DNA from: Flavobacteriales bacterium
GTDB taxonomy: Bacteria; Bacteroidota; Bacteroidia; Flavobacteriales_D; Sanyastnellaceae
Length of the DNA: 37,779 bases
Assembly (NCBI GenBank): GCA_020437755.1
Contig: JAGQVX010000022.1
Coordinates: 1 to 37,779 of the forward strand
Direction of reading: 5' to 3'
Part shown: piece after piece, positions 27,643 to 35,891 of the stretch
How positions within the stretch are numbered: the stretch's first letter is position 1
Layout of the letters: each line of letters begins with the position of its first letter
Position numbers and translations under genes: made by a program
Notes under the pieces: model-generated
What the model was told of the DNA's origin: nothing
Databases searched by the model: none
The model's input: the letters and a program-made list of their open reading frames with translations, nothing else

Positions 27643-29589
27643 TTATTTCACCAACGAATAAAGGACCTCTTTGTTTACAGTGTAGGCGTATTTATTTCGC
27701 AATTCCTTGATCCACTCACTTTCCAGATAGTTCTGGTATTCTGCCGTTACCAATCCCCTTGCTTCATCGAGCTTCTTAGGAGCCGGATCCATCACCTCGC
27801 GGATATTCACGATTACGAACTGCTGATCGACTGCAATTGGCTTGCTGATCCCTTTTTGCCAAGAGATGCGTGCCAGTGCGGGATGATCTTCTTTGCTGTA
27901 CACACCTTCTTCAATATCCAGATTCAATTGAGAGTCTTTGTTGATCTTCTCCAGAATCTGCTCGTTGGTCTTCCCTTTTGCAATCATTCCGGCAACCGTA
28001 GTTGCGGTCTTTTCGTCTTTGCAGCTATAAATAACAGCATCTACACGGGCATCCCACATGAACATGGTCTTATTGTTTTCATAGAACGCTTCCAGGCCTG
28101 TAGTGTCTTTCACGGCACGCGACCACACCTTCTGATCGGTGAGTTCGAAAAGGAGGATCCCATCACGGTATTCATTCATCAGCAATCGGAAGTCGCGATA
28201 CTTGCTTTCGAGCTTCGAATCCTCATAGTCCATGATGGTCTTGTTGACGAACTCATCCAAGAGCATATCGTATACTTCTTCGGGCGACTTGCCTTTCTTG
28301 CGTGGTCCGTGCTTCATGAGGTAATCGTAAAAGCTCTGAACAGGGTATGATTGTCCGTCGAGCATCATCATGCTCTTCGATAATCTTTTTGCCTTAATAT
28401 CAATCACACCATTGAACATGTTGGTGTCCACGGCGGCCTTGAGTGGCTTAAGTGATTTTTCATTCAAGGAGAAGTTGTACTCCTTCTTCATTTTGATAAT
28501 GAATGATTGTTCGGTTTTTTCCGAACGTGAATCACGTCGTACTCGGTTCTTGATCTCTTTCTGAACAGCTTTGAAGTCGGGTACTGGACGATACTCGAGG
28601 CGTTTTACAATATGCCAGCCGTATTCAGTTTCGAAAGGTTCGCTGTATTCGCCGTCATTTTTCAGAGCGAAGGCTTCGCGTTCAAAGGATTCCACCATTT
28701 TGCCGGTGCCAAACCATGGCAATTCTCCACCATTTCGAGCTGTAGAAGCATCTTCTGAATATTTCAACGCCAGGTCTTCAAAACGAGAGCCTGATTTTAA
28801 CTGCTCATAAATGTCGCGGATTTTCTTTTCCGCATTTTCAACGGCTTTTGCGTCATTCTTATCCTTGGCCCGAACCATAATGTGCGCCGCGCGAATTTCA
28901 CCAAGTGCCGGACGTCGATCGGATACTTTTACGATGTGGTATCCGTAACGAGAACGACATGGTCGAGAAATTTGTCCGACAGGGGTCGTATATGCGGCTT
29001 CTTCAAATGGATAAACCATCTGGAATACGCTGAAGTATCCGAGGTCACCGCCATTGTCCTTTGCAGAGGGATCCTGCGAATGCTGACGCGCAACAGTTGA
29101 GAAATCAGCACCACCGAGAATCTCATCCCGGAGGGCGTTGATTTTATTCCAGGCTTTAAGGGTGTCTTCGGGAGTCGCAGTAGGCGTGCAGTTGATCAGG
29201 ATGTGACTTGCACGAACTTCTTCGGTCTTGCGGTTGTATGCCTCCTCTACCAAGTGATCCAACATGGCATCATCGGTAAGGTAGGGACGTGCTAATTGAC
29301 GGCGGTATCCATCCAACTCAGTTACAAATGAGGGAACGGTATCCATGCCCATTGAACGTGCTTCAGCTACTTTGAGCTTGAAATTGATGAACAACTCCAT
29401 GTATTCATCCAGTGATTCTTTGGTAATCACTGTATCTCGGTTGTTCTTGCTGAAAATGCTCTCAAAATCTTCAAGAGTGACTTCTTCTCCGGCCACGTTC
29501 AGGATAACATCCTGTGGATTTTGAGCGGTTGCGAAAAGTGAAATCAGGCAAATTGCCGTAAGGTTAACCAAACGGATCATCTTCTTCAT
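27643..29589 (-). CDS. periplasmic peptidyl-prolyl isomerase with two parvulin domains
   Basis: 648 aa. Signal peptide 1-22 (MIRLVNLTAICLISLFATA). N-terminal helical chaperone part at about 24-120. Parvulin domain 1 is at about 126-226 (RASHILINC, HSQDPSAKDNGGDLGYFSVFQMVYPFEEAAY, RYGYHIVKV) and domain 2 at about 232-340 (IRAAHIMVRAKDKND, YSEDASTARNGGELPWFGTGKMVESFE, EYGWHIVKR). Both keep the conserved histidines and the GG-L-W/YF core. The C-terminal 300 residues are a further helical region ending KELRNKYAYTVNKEVLYSLVK. It probably acts in outer-membrane protein folding with the two co-transcribed SurA-like proteins. It is first in its operon and has its own TAnnTTTG box. Confidence 0.92.
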   Translation of the reverse strand: MKKMIRLVNLTAICLISLFATAQNPQDVILNVAGEEVTLEDFESIFSKNNRDTVITKESLDEYMELFINFKLKVAEARSMGMDTVPSFVTELDGYRRQLARPYLTDDAMLDHLVEEAYNRKTEEVRASHILINCTPTATPEDTLKAWNKINALRDEILGGADFSTVARQHSQDPSAKDNGGDLGYFSVFQMVYPFEEAAYTTPVGQISRPCRSRYGYHIVKVSDRRPALGEIRAAHIMVRAKDKNDAKAVENAEKKIRDIYEQLKSGSRFEDLALKYSEDASTARNGGELPWFGTGKMVESFEREAFALKNDGEYSEPFETEYGWHIVKRLEYRPVPDFKAVQKEIKNRVRRDSRSEKTEQSFIIKMKKEYNFSLNEKSLKPLKAAVDTNMFNGVIDIKAKRLSKSMMMLDGQSYPVQSFYDYLMKHGPRKKGKSPEEVYDMLLDEFVNKTIMDYEDSKLESKYRDFRLLMNEYRDGILLFELTDQKVWSRAVKDTTGLEAFYENNKTMFMWDARVDAVIYSCKDEKTATTVAGMIAKGKTNEQILEKINKDSQLNLDIEEGVYSKEDHPALARISWQKGISKPIAVDQQFVIVNIREVMDPAPKKLDEARGLVTAEYQNYLESEWIKELRNKYAYTVNKEVLYSLVK

Positions 29590-29618
29590 GTTGACACTTA
29601 TTTAATTTAACAGGAGTG

Positions 29619-29626
29619 CAAAAGTA
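29619..29626 (-). promoter_or_regulatory. TAnnTTTG box of the parvulin operon
   Basis: Minus strand TACTTTTG, exact consensus, 29 bases before ATG 29589. I see no TTG at the right distance upstream. GATTTGCCCGAATC (29658-29671), a 14-bp near-palindrome related to the dispersed element, lies 31 bases upstream. Confidence 0.55.
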
Positions 29627-29751
29627 ATAATTCACATCAGTAAAAACTACACGACCGGATTTGCCCGAATCGCTTGCCGCCGATTCAGGAATGCAACTAT
29701 TCTAAAAGGATGTTGTGCCTTCCGAAATGATGTGAATTGACCTTGGTCCGA

Positions 29752-31221
29752 CTAAGCCAGGCTGTAGTTAGGGGCTTCGCGGGTGATCGTCACATCGTGC
29801 GGATGGCTTTCCTTGAATCCGGCCGACGTGATTCGCACAAATCGTGCCGCTTGCAGCGCGTCAATTGTGGGCGCTCCACAATAGCCCATTCCTGCTCTCA
29901 ACCCACCAATGATCTGGTGCATCACCTCTTTCACCGTGCCTTTATAAGGTACACGTCCGGAAATTCCTTCAGGAACCAGTTTTTTAAGATCATCTTCGGT
30001 GTCCTGGAAGTAGCGGTCTTTGGAGCCATGTTGCATGGCTTCCAATGATCCCATTCCACGGTAAGATTTGAACTTTCTTCCTTCGTAGATAATGGTTTCG
30101 CCAGGAGATTCTTCTACTCCGGCAAGCATAGAGCCCACCATCACGGTGTGTGCTCCGCCGGCAAGTGCTTTTACAATATCTCCGGTATATCGAATTCCGC
30201 CATCGGCGATGAGAGGAACCCCGGTACCTTCCAGTGCTTCAGCCACATCCATTACGGCCGTGAGCTGAGGTACACCTACTCCGGCAATAACGCGCGTGGT
30301 ACAAATAGATCCCGGACCGATTCCCACCTTCACGGCATCAGCTCCCGCGTCGACCAGCATACGTGCCGCTTCGGCTGTAGCGATGTTTCCTACGACTATA
30401 TCGATGTTGGGTAGTGCAGCCTTAATGCGTTTCAGCGTTTGGGCAACACCTATATGATGGCCATGAGCGGTGTCGATGATCAGGGCGTCTGCTCCCGCTG
30501 CTGCCAGTGCTTCTGCCCGTTCCATTGAGTTTCCGGTAACACCTATGGCTGCTGCAACTCGCAGTCGGCCATACTCATCTTTGCAGGATTGCGGATATTC
30601 CTTGATCTTAATGATGTCCTTATAAGTAATGAGTCCTACCAATGTACCACCTTCGTCTATTACAGGGAGCTTTTCAATCTTATGTGTTTGAAGAATGTCT
30701 TCAGCTTGATGAAGATTGGTGCCCTTTTGGGCGGTAACCAAATCGGTTGAGGTCATAACCTCGCTGATTGGCTTTTTGCGATCTTTTTCGAATCGTAGGT
30801 CGCGATTGGTAACAATGCCTACCAACTTTTGGTCGCCGTCAACCACCGGGATTCCGCCAATTTTATTTTCGGCCATGAGCTGCAATGCATCTCCAACTAC
30901 CGCATTCCGATCCAAAGTTACAGGATCCTGAATCATACCACTTTCAGAACGCTTTACCTTGCGCACACTGGCTGCCTGAGCTTCAACAGACATGTTTTTA
31001 TGGATTACTCCAATTCCACCTTGACGAGCCATGGCAATAGCCATTCCCGAGTCGGTTACAGTATCCATCGCGGCCGAAACAATTGGGGTGTTGAGCGTGA
31101 TGTTGCGGGTGAATTGTGATTTGATGGAAACTTCGCGTGGCAGGGTCTCCGAATAGGCTGGAACCAAAAGGACGTCATCGTAAGTGAGCCCTTCTCCAAC
31201 GATCTTGGGGTTGGATGTCAT
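29752..31221 (-). CDS. guaB: inosine-5'-monophosphate dehydrogenase
   Basis: Oxidises IMP to XMP with NAD, the first committed step to GMP. 489 aa. The N-terminal barrel starts [18 protein letters not shown] and [27 protein letters not shown]. Two CBS domains lie at about 95-150 and 155-210 ([33 protein letters not shown]). The catalytic loop [11 protein letters not shown] carries C307, followed by [23 protein letters not shown] and the flap [10 protein letters not shown]. It is a single gene with its own promoter. Together with purA 11 kb away, both branches from IMP are in this window. Confidence 0.98.
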   Translation of the reverse strand: MTSNPKIVGEGLTYDDVLLVPAYSETLPREVSIKSQFTRNITLNTPIVSAAMDTVTDSGMAIAMARQGGIGVIHKNMSVEAQAASVRKVKRSESGMIQDPVTLDRNAVVGDALQLMAENKIGGIPVVDGDQKLVGIVTNRDLRFEKDRKKPISEVMTSTDLVTAQKGTNLHQAEDILQTHKIEKLPVIDEGGTLVGLITYKDIIKIKEYPQSCKDEYGRLRVAAAIGVTGNSMERAEALAAAGADALIIDTAHGHHIGVAQTLKRIKAALPNIDIVVGNIATAEAARMLVDAGADAVKVGIGPGSICTTRVIAGVGVPQLTAVMDVAEALEGTGVPLIADGGIRYTGDIVKALAGGAHTVMVGSMLAGVEESPGETIIYEGRKFKSYRGMGSLEAMQHGSKDRYFQDTEDDLKKLVPEGISGRVPYKGTVKEVMHQIIGGLRAGMGYCGAPTIDALQAARFVRITSAGFKESHPHDVTITREAPNYSLA

Positions 31222-31250
31222 AATGAATCTATCTGAAAAATAAATTCGCG

Positions 31251-31282
31251 CAAAGGTAGAAAATAAAACCTCATTTCCGCAA
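31251..31282 (-). promoter_or_regulatory. guaB promoter
   Basis: Minus strand TTG (31280-31282), a 21-base spacer, TACCTTTG (31251-31258), exact consensus, 29 bases before ATG 31221. The rest of the gap to 31494 holds no gene I can support, only the palindrome at 31478-31490. Confidence 0.65.
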
Positions 31283-31477
31283 GCAGTTTGCTACACACAG
31301 ACGGCCACCTGTCTTGTTTAAATATGAATTGGTTTGAGGGTTCACCAAATTGGCGTGCAGAAGAGCCAACGTCGCAATCGGTTTGTAGCCGTCCAAACAA
31401 AAAAGTTAGCACTGGTAAGTTTGCTTGGGTATGAGCCCTGGAAGCGGAAAAATGGCTGTCTTTACCGGCCCGGTTAC

Positions 31478-31490
31478 CATTTGCCGAATG
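31478..31490 (+). repeat. dispersed palindrome, subfamily A copy 3
   Basis: CATTTGCCGAATG in the context TTACCATTTGCCGAATGGC, 19 bases identical to the minus-strand copy at 19124-19136. It is 4 bases past the stop of the gliding-motility-type gene. Confidence 0.75.
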
Positions 31491-31494
31491 GCTG

Positions 31495-33603
31495 CTATTC
31501 ACCAACCAAAAGCGTGACTGTGCCCTTGCGGTTGTGCGTTATGCCTTTTCCATCCTTTACGGTGACGAGGTAGGCATACAAACCAATTGGAGCTCTTCGT
31601 CCGTTGACATCACCATTCCAACCTTCCTTGATGTCGGTGGTCGTGAATATTAAATCACCCCAACGGCTATAGATATTGAGCTGATAGCTCGTTGTGTCAG
31701 CAAATCCAATAACCGGTATGAAAATATTGTTGAAGCCGTCGATCATGAAAGCATTGGGAATCCAGATTTTTGGATCCATTTGCAGACAAATCTGATTGGA
31801 GAACGAAGAGCCCTGAACTCCGAAACTATTCGGGTTTTCAATGGCCTCGATCGTGTAGCAAAATTCTCCCGGGGTGTCGAGAAGGTCACTCACATCGTCC
31901 TCATAGTAGGACGCAGATCCGGGAAGAGAAGTAATCACTGTTCCCAGATCACCAGGAGATTCACTTCGATAAACCCGGTATTGCGATACACCACCATCCC
32001 ACTCATAGTAAGGTGTCCAATCCAGCGTATTGGAAAGACGGTCGTTGTTTTCGAGTCCGTCGAGAAGTATAGTGTGGGCATGATTGGAGGTCAACACCGT
32101 ATCACCACATGGGTTGATCACCAATACACGATAATCATAGGTCAGGTAGCGGGTATCCACATCGTAATCTGAAAAGTTGATGGTGGTTCCATTGTCTGCC
32201 ACTGTCGCAACTTCCAAATAAACGTCGAAGAAGGTATCCCACTTTTCCAAAACATACGTGTGATCAGTTACAACGGCTTCGGTAATCAGTCCGACGGCTA
32301 CTTCATACCGGTCCACTACCGTTGCCGCCATGATGTAGGCAAAAGTGGGCGAGTTGTTTTGGAAGGGTACAAATATCCTGACATTTGAGTCGGAGGTCTG
32401 TGTTCCATCCCCTTTTATGGCACGAATGAAATACTTGTATTGCGAGCTGAAGTTCAATCCTGAATGAACAAAAGTGAGTTGTGTTCCCGGGACCGTTCCC
32501 ACAATTTGATCGGGGCCACCGTCCACGGAAACATGAATTTCGTAGTTGGCAACGCCATCGTCCCAGCCAACATATTCGGACCAACTGAGGGTTGCAAAAT
32601 CTTCACATGGAAGGGGTGCGTCGTTGGCAAGAAATATGGTAGAGTGACAATTTCCCGCAGTAGGGCTCAGATTATCGAATACTGTTCCGGTTAAGCAGCT
32701 GTCAAATGCAGCAATCACAAAGGTTTCTTCACCAGTAATGCTTGCAGTTGATTGCGGCCATTCCCAGGTAGTAATTTCGGCGCCATAAATGGTATCCAGG
32801 GGTGTGTTGAAGCTGCTGGCACAGTCGAATACCTCATAAATAATGTATCCCCAGGTGTCGGGCGCTTGAGATGGAAACCAGTTCACAATGGCTTTTCCTG
32901 TGACGGGATTGACCGTTACGTATGAGATATTGGGAGGATCAGGGCTGGTAGCATCCGCAAATAAGTCGCCATCGATATTGGAAATGGACTGACAACCGAA
33001 CGGAGTGTTCACTCTGATTTGAAAATCATATTGAGCAGAACAATGGATTACTTCGTAACTGTAGTTATTGGTGCCCCAAGGAACCACGTCAATTTGTTGC
33101 CAGGTTCCGGCCGGGTAGTTCAACCAAATTTCATATTCGGTTCCGTTGGGAGGATTGCTGTAGTAAAAATAGGGATCACCCCATTGCAGGTTGGCGTTTC
33201 CCGTGGGGACGGATTGCGTGACATTCAGCGTCGGAACGCAAAGTTTATCAGACAACGCTGAGGATTGAGGAGTTCCATTATTGGAGTTTACGACGAGGTA
33301 ATAGCATGCCGGATTATTGTTGGCATTTGCCCCTGCGTGAAGAAATGTGGTGGTGTTGTAATTGCCCACGACACCTACAGAATTGAAGTTTGTAAGATCG
33401 TTGGAGAACCAGATTTCGTAGCTTACAAATTCTCCAAGCGGGTCGGCGGGAGCAGTCCAGGTGAGGATTACATCACCATTGGCGCTCACTTGGACGCAAC
33501 CGGGGATGGCGGGATCCAAAGCTTGTGCACCTGCCGCATAAGAAAGTGCTATGAGCAGCAGGGACAGAATTGAACGTACGTATGATTCAAGCGATTGGAT
33601 CAA
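31495..33603 (-). CDS. T9SS type B-sorted (gliding motility-associated C-terminal) secreted protein with fibronectin III-like repeats
   Basis: 702 aa from a proposed TTG at 33603. The frame is open back to an ATG at 33648, but that stretch holds the TTG-N19-TACTTTTG promoter and no better signal. From TTG 33603 the protein begins with an ideal signal peptide (residues 1-24, with SILSLLLIALSYAAGAQ). The middle consists of about six FN3-like modules (GDVILTWTAPADPLGEFVSYEIWFS, GKAIVNWFPSQAPDTWGYIIYEVF, ATLSWSEYVGWDDGVANYEIHVS, NTLDWTPYYEWDGGVSQYRVYRS). The last 90 residues are the gliding motility-associated/CHU_C tail (IWIPNAFMIDGFNN, YQLNIYSRWGDLIFTT, GWNGDVNGRRAPIGLYAYLVTVKDGKG). It is exported by type IX secretion and held at the surface or released. 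The ligand is unknown. Confidence 0.88.
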   Translation of the reverse strand: MIQSLESYVRSILSLLLIALSYAAGAQALDPAIPGCVQVSANGDVILTWTAPADPLGEFVSYEIWFSNDLTNFNSVGVVGNYNTTTFLHAGANANNNPACYYLVVNSNNGTPQSSALSDKLCVPTLNVTQSVPTGNANLQWGDPYFYYSNPPNGTEYEIWLNYPAGTWQQIDVVPWGTNNYSYEVIHCSAQYDFQIRVNTPFGCQSISNIDGDLFADATSPDPPNISYVTVNPVTGKAIVNWFPSQAPDTWGYIIYEVFDCASSFNTPLDTIYGAEITTWEWPQSTASITGEETFVIAAFDSCLTGTVFDNLSPTAGNCHSTIFLANDAPLPCEDFATLSWSEYVGWDDGVANYEIHVSVDGGPDQIVGTVPGTQLTFVHSGLNFSSQYKYFIRAIKGDGTQTSDSNVRIFVPFQNNSPTFAYIMAATVVDRYEVAVGLITEAVVTDHTYVLEKWDTFFDVYLEVATVADNGTTINFSDYDVDTRYLTYDYRVLVINPCGDTVLTSNHAHTILLDGLENNDRLSNTLDWTPYYEWDGGVSQYRVYRSESPGDLGTVITSLPGSASYYEDDVSDLLDTPGEFCYTIEAIENPNSFGVQGSSFSNQICLQMDPKIWIPNAFMIDGFNNIFIPVIGFADTTSYQLNIYSRWGDLIFTTTDIKEGWNGDVNGRRAPIGLYAYLVTVKDGKGITHNRKGTVTLLVGE

Positions 33604-33618
33604 AGTAGATATTTTATG

Positions 33619-33648
33619 CAAAAGTACATTACTCCACCATAACGGCAA
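33619..33648 (-). promoter_or_regulatory. promoter of the gliding motility-type gene
   Basis: Minus strand TTG (33646-33648), a 19-base spacer, TACTTTTG (33619-33626). It matches the consensus exactly and has the same 19-base spacing as relA/spoT. It lies 15 bases before TTG 33603, which argues for that start. Confidence 0.7.
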
Positions 33649-33726
33649 TTGGCCGCTTACATTTTAAATAACCATGGCTTTTCGCAGTTGGTTGCATCCA
33701 GGCCTGGCAATGTGTGTACGCAAGCT

Positions 33727-34683
33727 TTACAGTTTTTGTTGGAGAAGAGTGAATTCTTCATTGAGTTCCTCAATGATCTCGGTAACAATTTCGCCGGCAC
33801 TCCTGATAGTGCTGATGTTTGCGGATATCTGCCCAATTTCAAGTTCTCCGTCTTCCATATCCCCTTCAAACATGCCTTTCTTGGCTCTTCCCCTTCCCAA
33901 GTGATCCCTTAGCTGTTCAACAGTAGCACGATTTTCATACAAATGAGCAATTTCCTGGTAGAATTTATTCTTGAGAAGTCTTACCGGAGTGACCTCTTTC
34001 AGCGTAAGTGTTGTGGCGCCTTCGCCGGCATCTACTACTTTTTGTTTGAAGTTGAGGTGCGCAGAGGATTCATGAGAGGCTACGAATCGGCTGCCAATTT
34101 GGACCGCGTCAGCGCCCATACTTAGTGCTGCCAGCATACTCTTGCCACAGCCAATCCCACCGGCCGCAATGAGGGGAATCTGAAGCACACGAGCCACTGC
34201 AGGCACGAGTACAAGCGTAGTGGTCTCTTCCCGGCCGTTATGACCACCGGCCTCGAAGCCTTCAGCTACCACTGCGTCAACACCACATGCTTCAGCCTTT
34301 TGGGCGAATTTCACACTGGAAACTACATGTACAACCGTTTTTCCACGCTCTTTGAGCCAATTGGTCCACGCAGCGGGATTACCGGCTGAAGTAAATACAA
34401 TAGGAACTTCCAGTTCAACAAGCGTATTCATGTGTTCCTCTATGTTGGGGTAAAGGAGCGGTATATTGACTGCAAAGGGCTTTGTAGTGGCTTTTTTACA
34501 TTTTTCGATGTGCTCACGAAGCACTTCGGGATACATGGAGCCGGCACCAATAATGCCAAGACCGCCGGCATTGCTGACTGCCGCAGCAAGTTCCCAGCCA
34601 GAACACCACACCATGCCGGCTTGAATCAACGGATATTGGATATTGAAAAGCTGACAAATTCTATTGGAAGTGAACGTAAACAT
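33727..34683 (-). CDS. FMN-dependent nitronate monooxygenase / FabK-like enoyl-ACP reductase
   Basis: 318 aa from ATG 34683. A longer frame from 34755 adds residues unlike the family, whose members begin close to NRICQLFNIQYPLIQAGM. TIM-barrel flavoprotein with VSNAGGLGIIGAGSM, PFAVNIPLLYP, TSAGNPAAWTNWLKE, AEGFEAGGHNGREETTTLVLVPAVA with the active-site His, phosphate-binding IAAGGIGCGKSMLAALSMGADAVQIGSRF, and SHESSAHLNFKQKV. The family contains nitronate monooxygenases (detoxify alkyl nitronates) and FabK (last step of fatty acid elongation). The motifs are shared, so the reaction is not settled here. A possible promoter (TTTG-N17-TAAATTTC) sits just upstream. Confidence 0.88.
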   Translation of the reverse strand: MFTFTSNRICQLFNIQYPLIQAGMVWCSGWELAAAVSNAGGLGIIGAGSMYPEVLREHIEKCKKATTKPFAVNIPLLYPNIEEHMNTLVELEVPIVFTSAGNPAAWTNWLKERGKTVVHVVSSVKFAQKAEACGVDAVVAEGFEAGGHNGREETTTLVLVPAVARVLQIPLIAAGGIGCGKSMLAALSMGADAVQIGSRFVASHESSAHLNFKQKVVDAGEGATTLTLKEVTPVRLLKNKFYQEIAHLYENRATVEQLRDHLGRGRAKKGMFEGDMEDGELEIGQISANISTIRSAGEIVTEIIEELNEEFTLLQQKL

Positions 34684-34691
34684 AGCGGAGT

Positions 34692-34720
34692 GAAATTTAT
34701 TGGATAACCATTCGGGCAAA
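34692..34720 (-). promoter_or_regulatory. possible promoter of the FabK/NMO gene
   Basis: Minus strand TTTG (34717-34720), a 17-base spacer, TAAATTTC (34692-34699, one mismatch). The TTTG is part of ATTTGCCCGAATGG, a one-base-longer relative of the dispersed palindrome. The box ends eight bases before ATG 34683, giving a leader of a few bases at most. Confidence 0.35.
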
Positions 34721-34754
34721 TTTGCGTAATCTTGAAGAAATAGCATCTTCGGCA

Positions 34755-34786
34755 TTTGATAATACGATAGGCTTAATGTATTTTAG
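34755..34786 (+). promoter_or_regulatory. probable promoter of the DUF6089 gene
   Basis: TTTG (34755-34758), a 20-base spacer, TATTTTAG (34779-34786, one mismatch to TAnnTTTG), 32 bases before ATG 34819. Confidence 0.45.
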
Positions 34787-34818
34787 CCGTTTGAATGCAT
34801 CTTAATCAACACAGCGCG

Positions 34819-35787
34819 ATGAAAAAACTGATTTTCCTTGCGGCCATATTTACTCTCTCGCTCAGTTCATTTGCTCAGTACAAATGGGACTACGGTATTT
34901 CCTTGGGTGGTGCGAACTACCTTGGAGATATAGGTGGATTGGAAAAGACGAGAAGGGATTTTGTGGTAGACATGCACTTGAACCGTACCCACGTTGCGGC
35001 CGGATTGTACGGTCGTTATAAGTTTGGTAAGCGTTTGTCGGCTGCGGCCAATTTCTCGTATCTGCACATCCGTGATGCGGATCGATACACAACCAACCCT
35101 GCGCGTAGGGCACGTAACCTTAACTTCCGAAATAATATTTTCGAGTTGGGTCTTCGTGGTGAATTGACCATTTTCTACGACAATGATGTGGGTGGACGTG
35201 GTTATTACAATCCGGATTTTAAGTTCTACTTGTTTGGTGGAGTTGCCGGTTTTTATCACAACCCTCAAGGGCAGATTTACAAAGAAGGAGAATTACAGTA
35301 CGGTGGACAGTGGTTTAACCTACGTCCATGGCAAACTGAAGGAGTTCGATACAGCGCATTAGGTGTATCTATTCCAGCAGGTATCGGACTGTATTTTACT
35401 TTCGACAAAGTGTGGAGAATTGGTTGGGAGTTGAGCTGGAGAACAACGTTCACAGATTACCTCGATGATATTTCTACAACCTATATCGATCCGGCTTTGT
35501 TGCCCGATGATCAGGCGCGTGAGTTCTACAGCCAGACATATACCGGTTTGATTCAAGAGATCAACAGTGATCCGGTATTGGATGCTGAATTGAGTGTAAA
35601 CCAGTTTAAATATCTTGGAGATGGTGCTGCCCCCAACAAGCGCGGACAAGCAGACAACAACGACAGTTATTTGTCAACTCAGTTCACCATCGGTCGAGTA
35701 ATTCGCGGAAGAAGTCAGTTCTACCGTAAGAAGTACAGCTGGTTGCGCAGCCGCACCGGTTCACGACGATCACGAGCGAAGTTCTAA
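34819..35787 (+). CDS. DUF6089 family outer-membrane beta-barrel-like protein
   Basis: 322 aa from ATG 34819. An ATG at 34795 is in frame but would put polar residues before the signal peptide. Signal peptide 1-20 (MKKLIFLAAIFTLSLSSFAQ). The mature part begins YKWDYGISLGGANYLGDIGG, the hallmark of the family, followed by alternating strands ending in aromatics (AAGLYGRYKFGKRLSAAANFSYLHI, NNIFELGLRGELTIFYDND, FKFYLFGGVAGFYHNP, SIPAGIGLYFTFDKVWRIGWELSWRTTFTDYLDDIS). The last 30 residues are very basic (YRKKYSWLRSRTGSRRSRAKF). It is probably an outer-membrane or periplasmic protein of unknown role. It is a single gene closed by a strong terminator. Confidence 0.87.
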   Translation: MKKLIFLAAIFTLSLSSFAQYKWDYGISLGGANYLGDIGGLEKTRRDFVVDMHLNRTHVAAGLYGRYKFGKRLSAAANFSYLHIRDADRYTTNPARRARNLNFRNNIFELGLRGELTIFYDNDVGGRGYYNPDFKFYLFGGVAGFYHNPQGQIYKEGELQYGGQWFNLRPWQTEGVRYSALGVSIPAGIGLYFTFDKVWRIGWELSWRTTFTDYLDDISTTYIDPALLPDDQAREFYSQTYTGLIQEINSDPVLDAELSVNQFKYLGDGAAPNKRGQADNNDSYLSTQFTIGRVIRGRSQFYRKKYSWLRSRTGSRRSRAKF

Positions 35788-35810
35788 GAATATAGCGTTC
35801 TACAATATTG

Positions 35811-35841
35811 AAAATCCCCGGCCAATTGGTTGGGGATTTTT
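35811..35841 (+). terminator. strong intrinsic terminator after the DUF6089 gene
   Basis: AAAATCCCCGGCCAA pairs with TTGGTTGGGGATTTT (15 pairs including two G-T), ending in T-runs on both strands. It separates the plus-strand DUF6089 gene from the converging polysaccharide operon and can stop both. Confidence 0.85.
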
Positions 35842-35891
35842 GTTGGAGTGAAATTTGGACTCCAATAGTATGAGTTCCCGAATTGCGCTGG

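Noticed and set aside
34683..34755. Longer start for the FabK/NMO gene (24 extra residues)
   Set aside because: The extension contains the promoter-like region and differs from family N-termini; ATG 34683 precedes the conserved NRICQL motif.
35843..35865. Inverted repeat TTGGAGT/ACTCCAA
   Set aside because: No T-run on either strand, so not an intrinsic terminator by itself; the neighbouring 35811-35841 hairpin explains termination.
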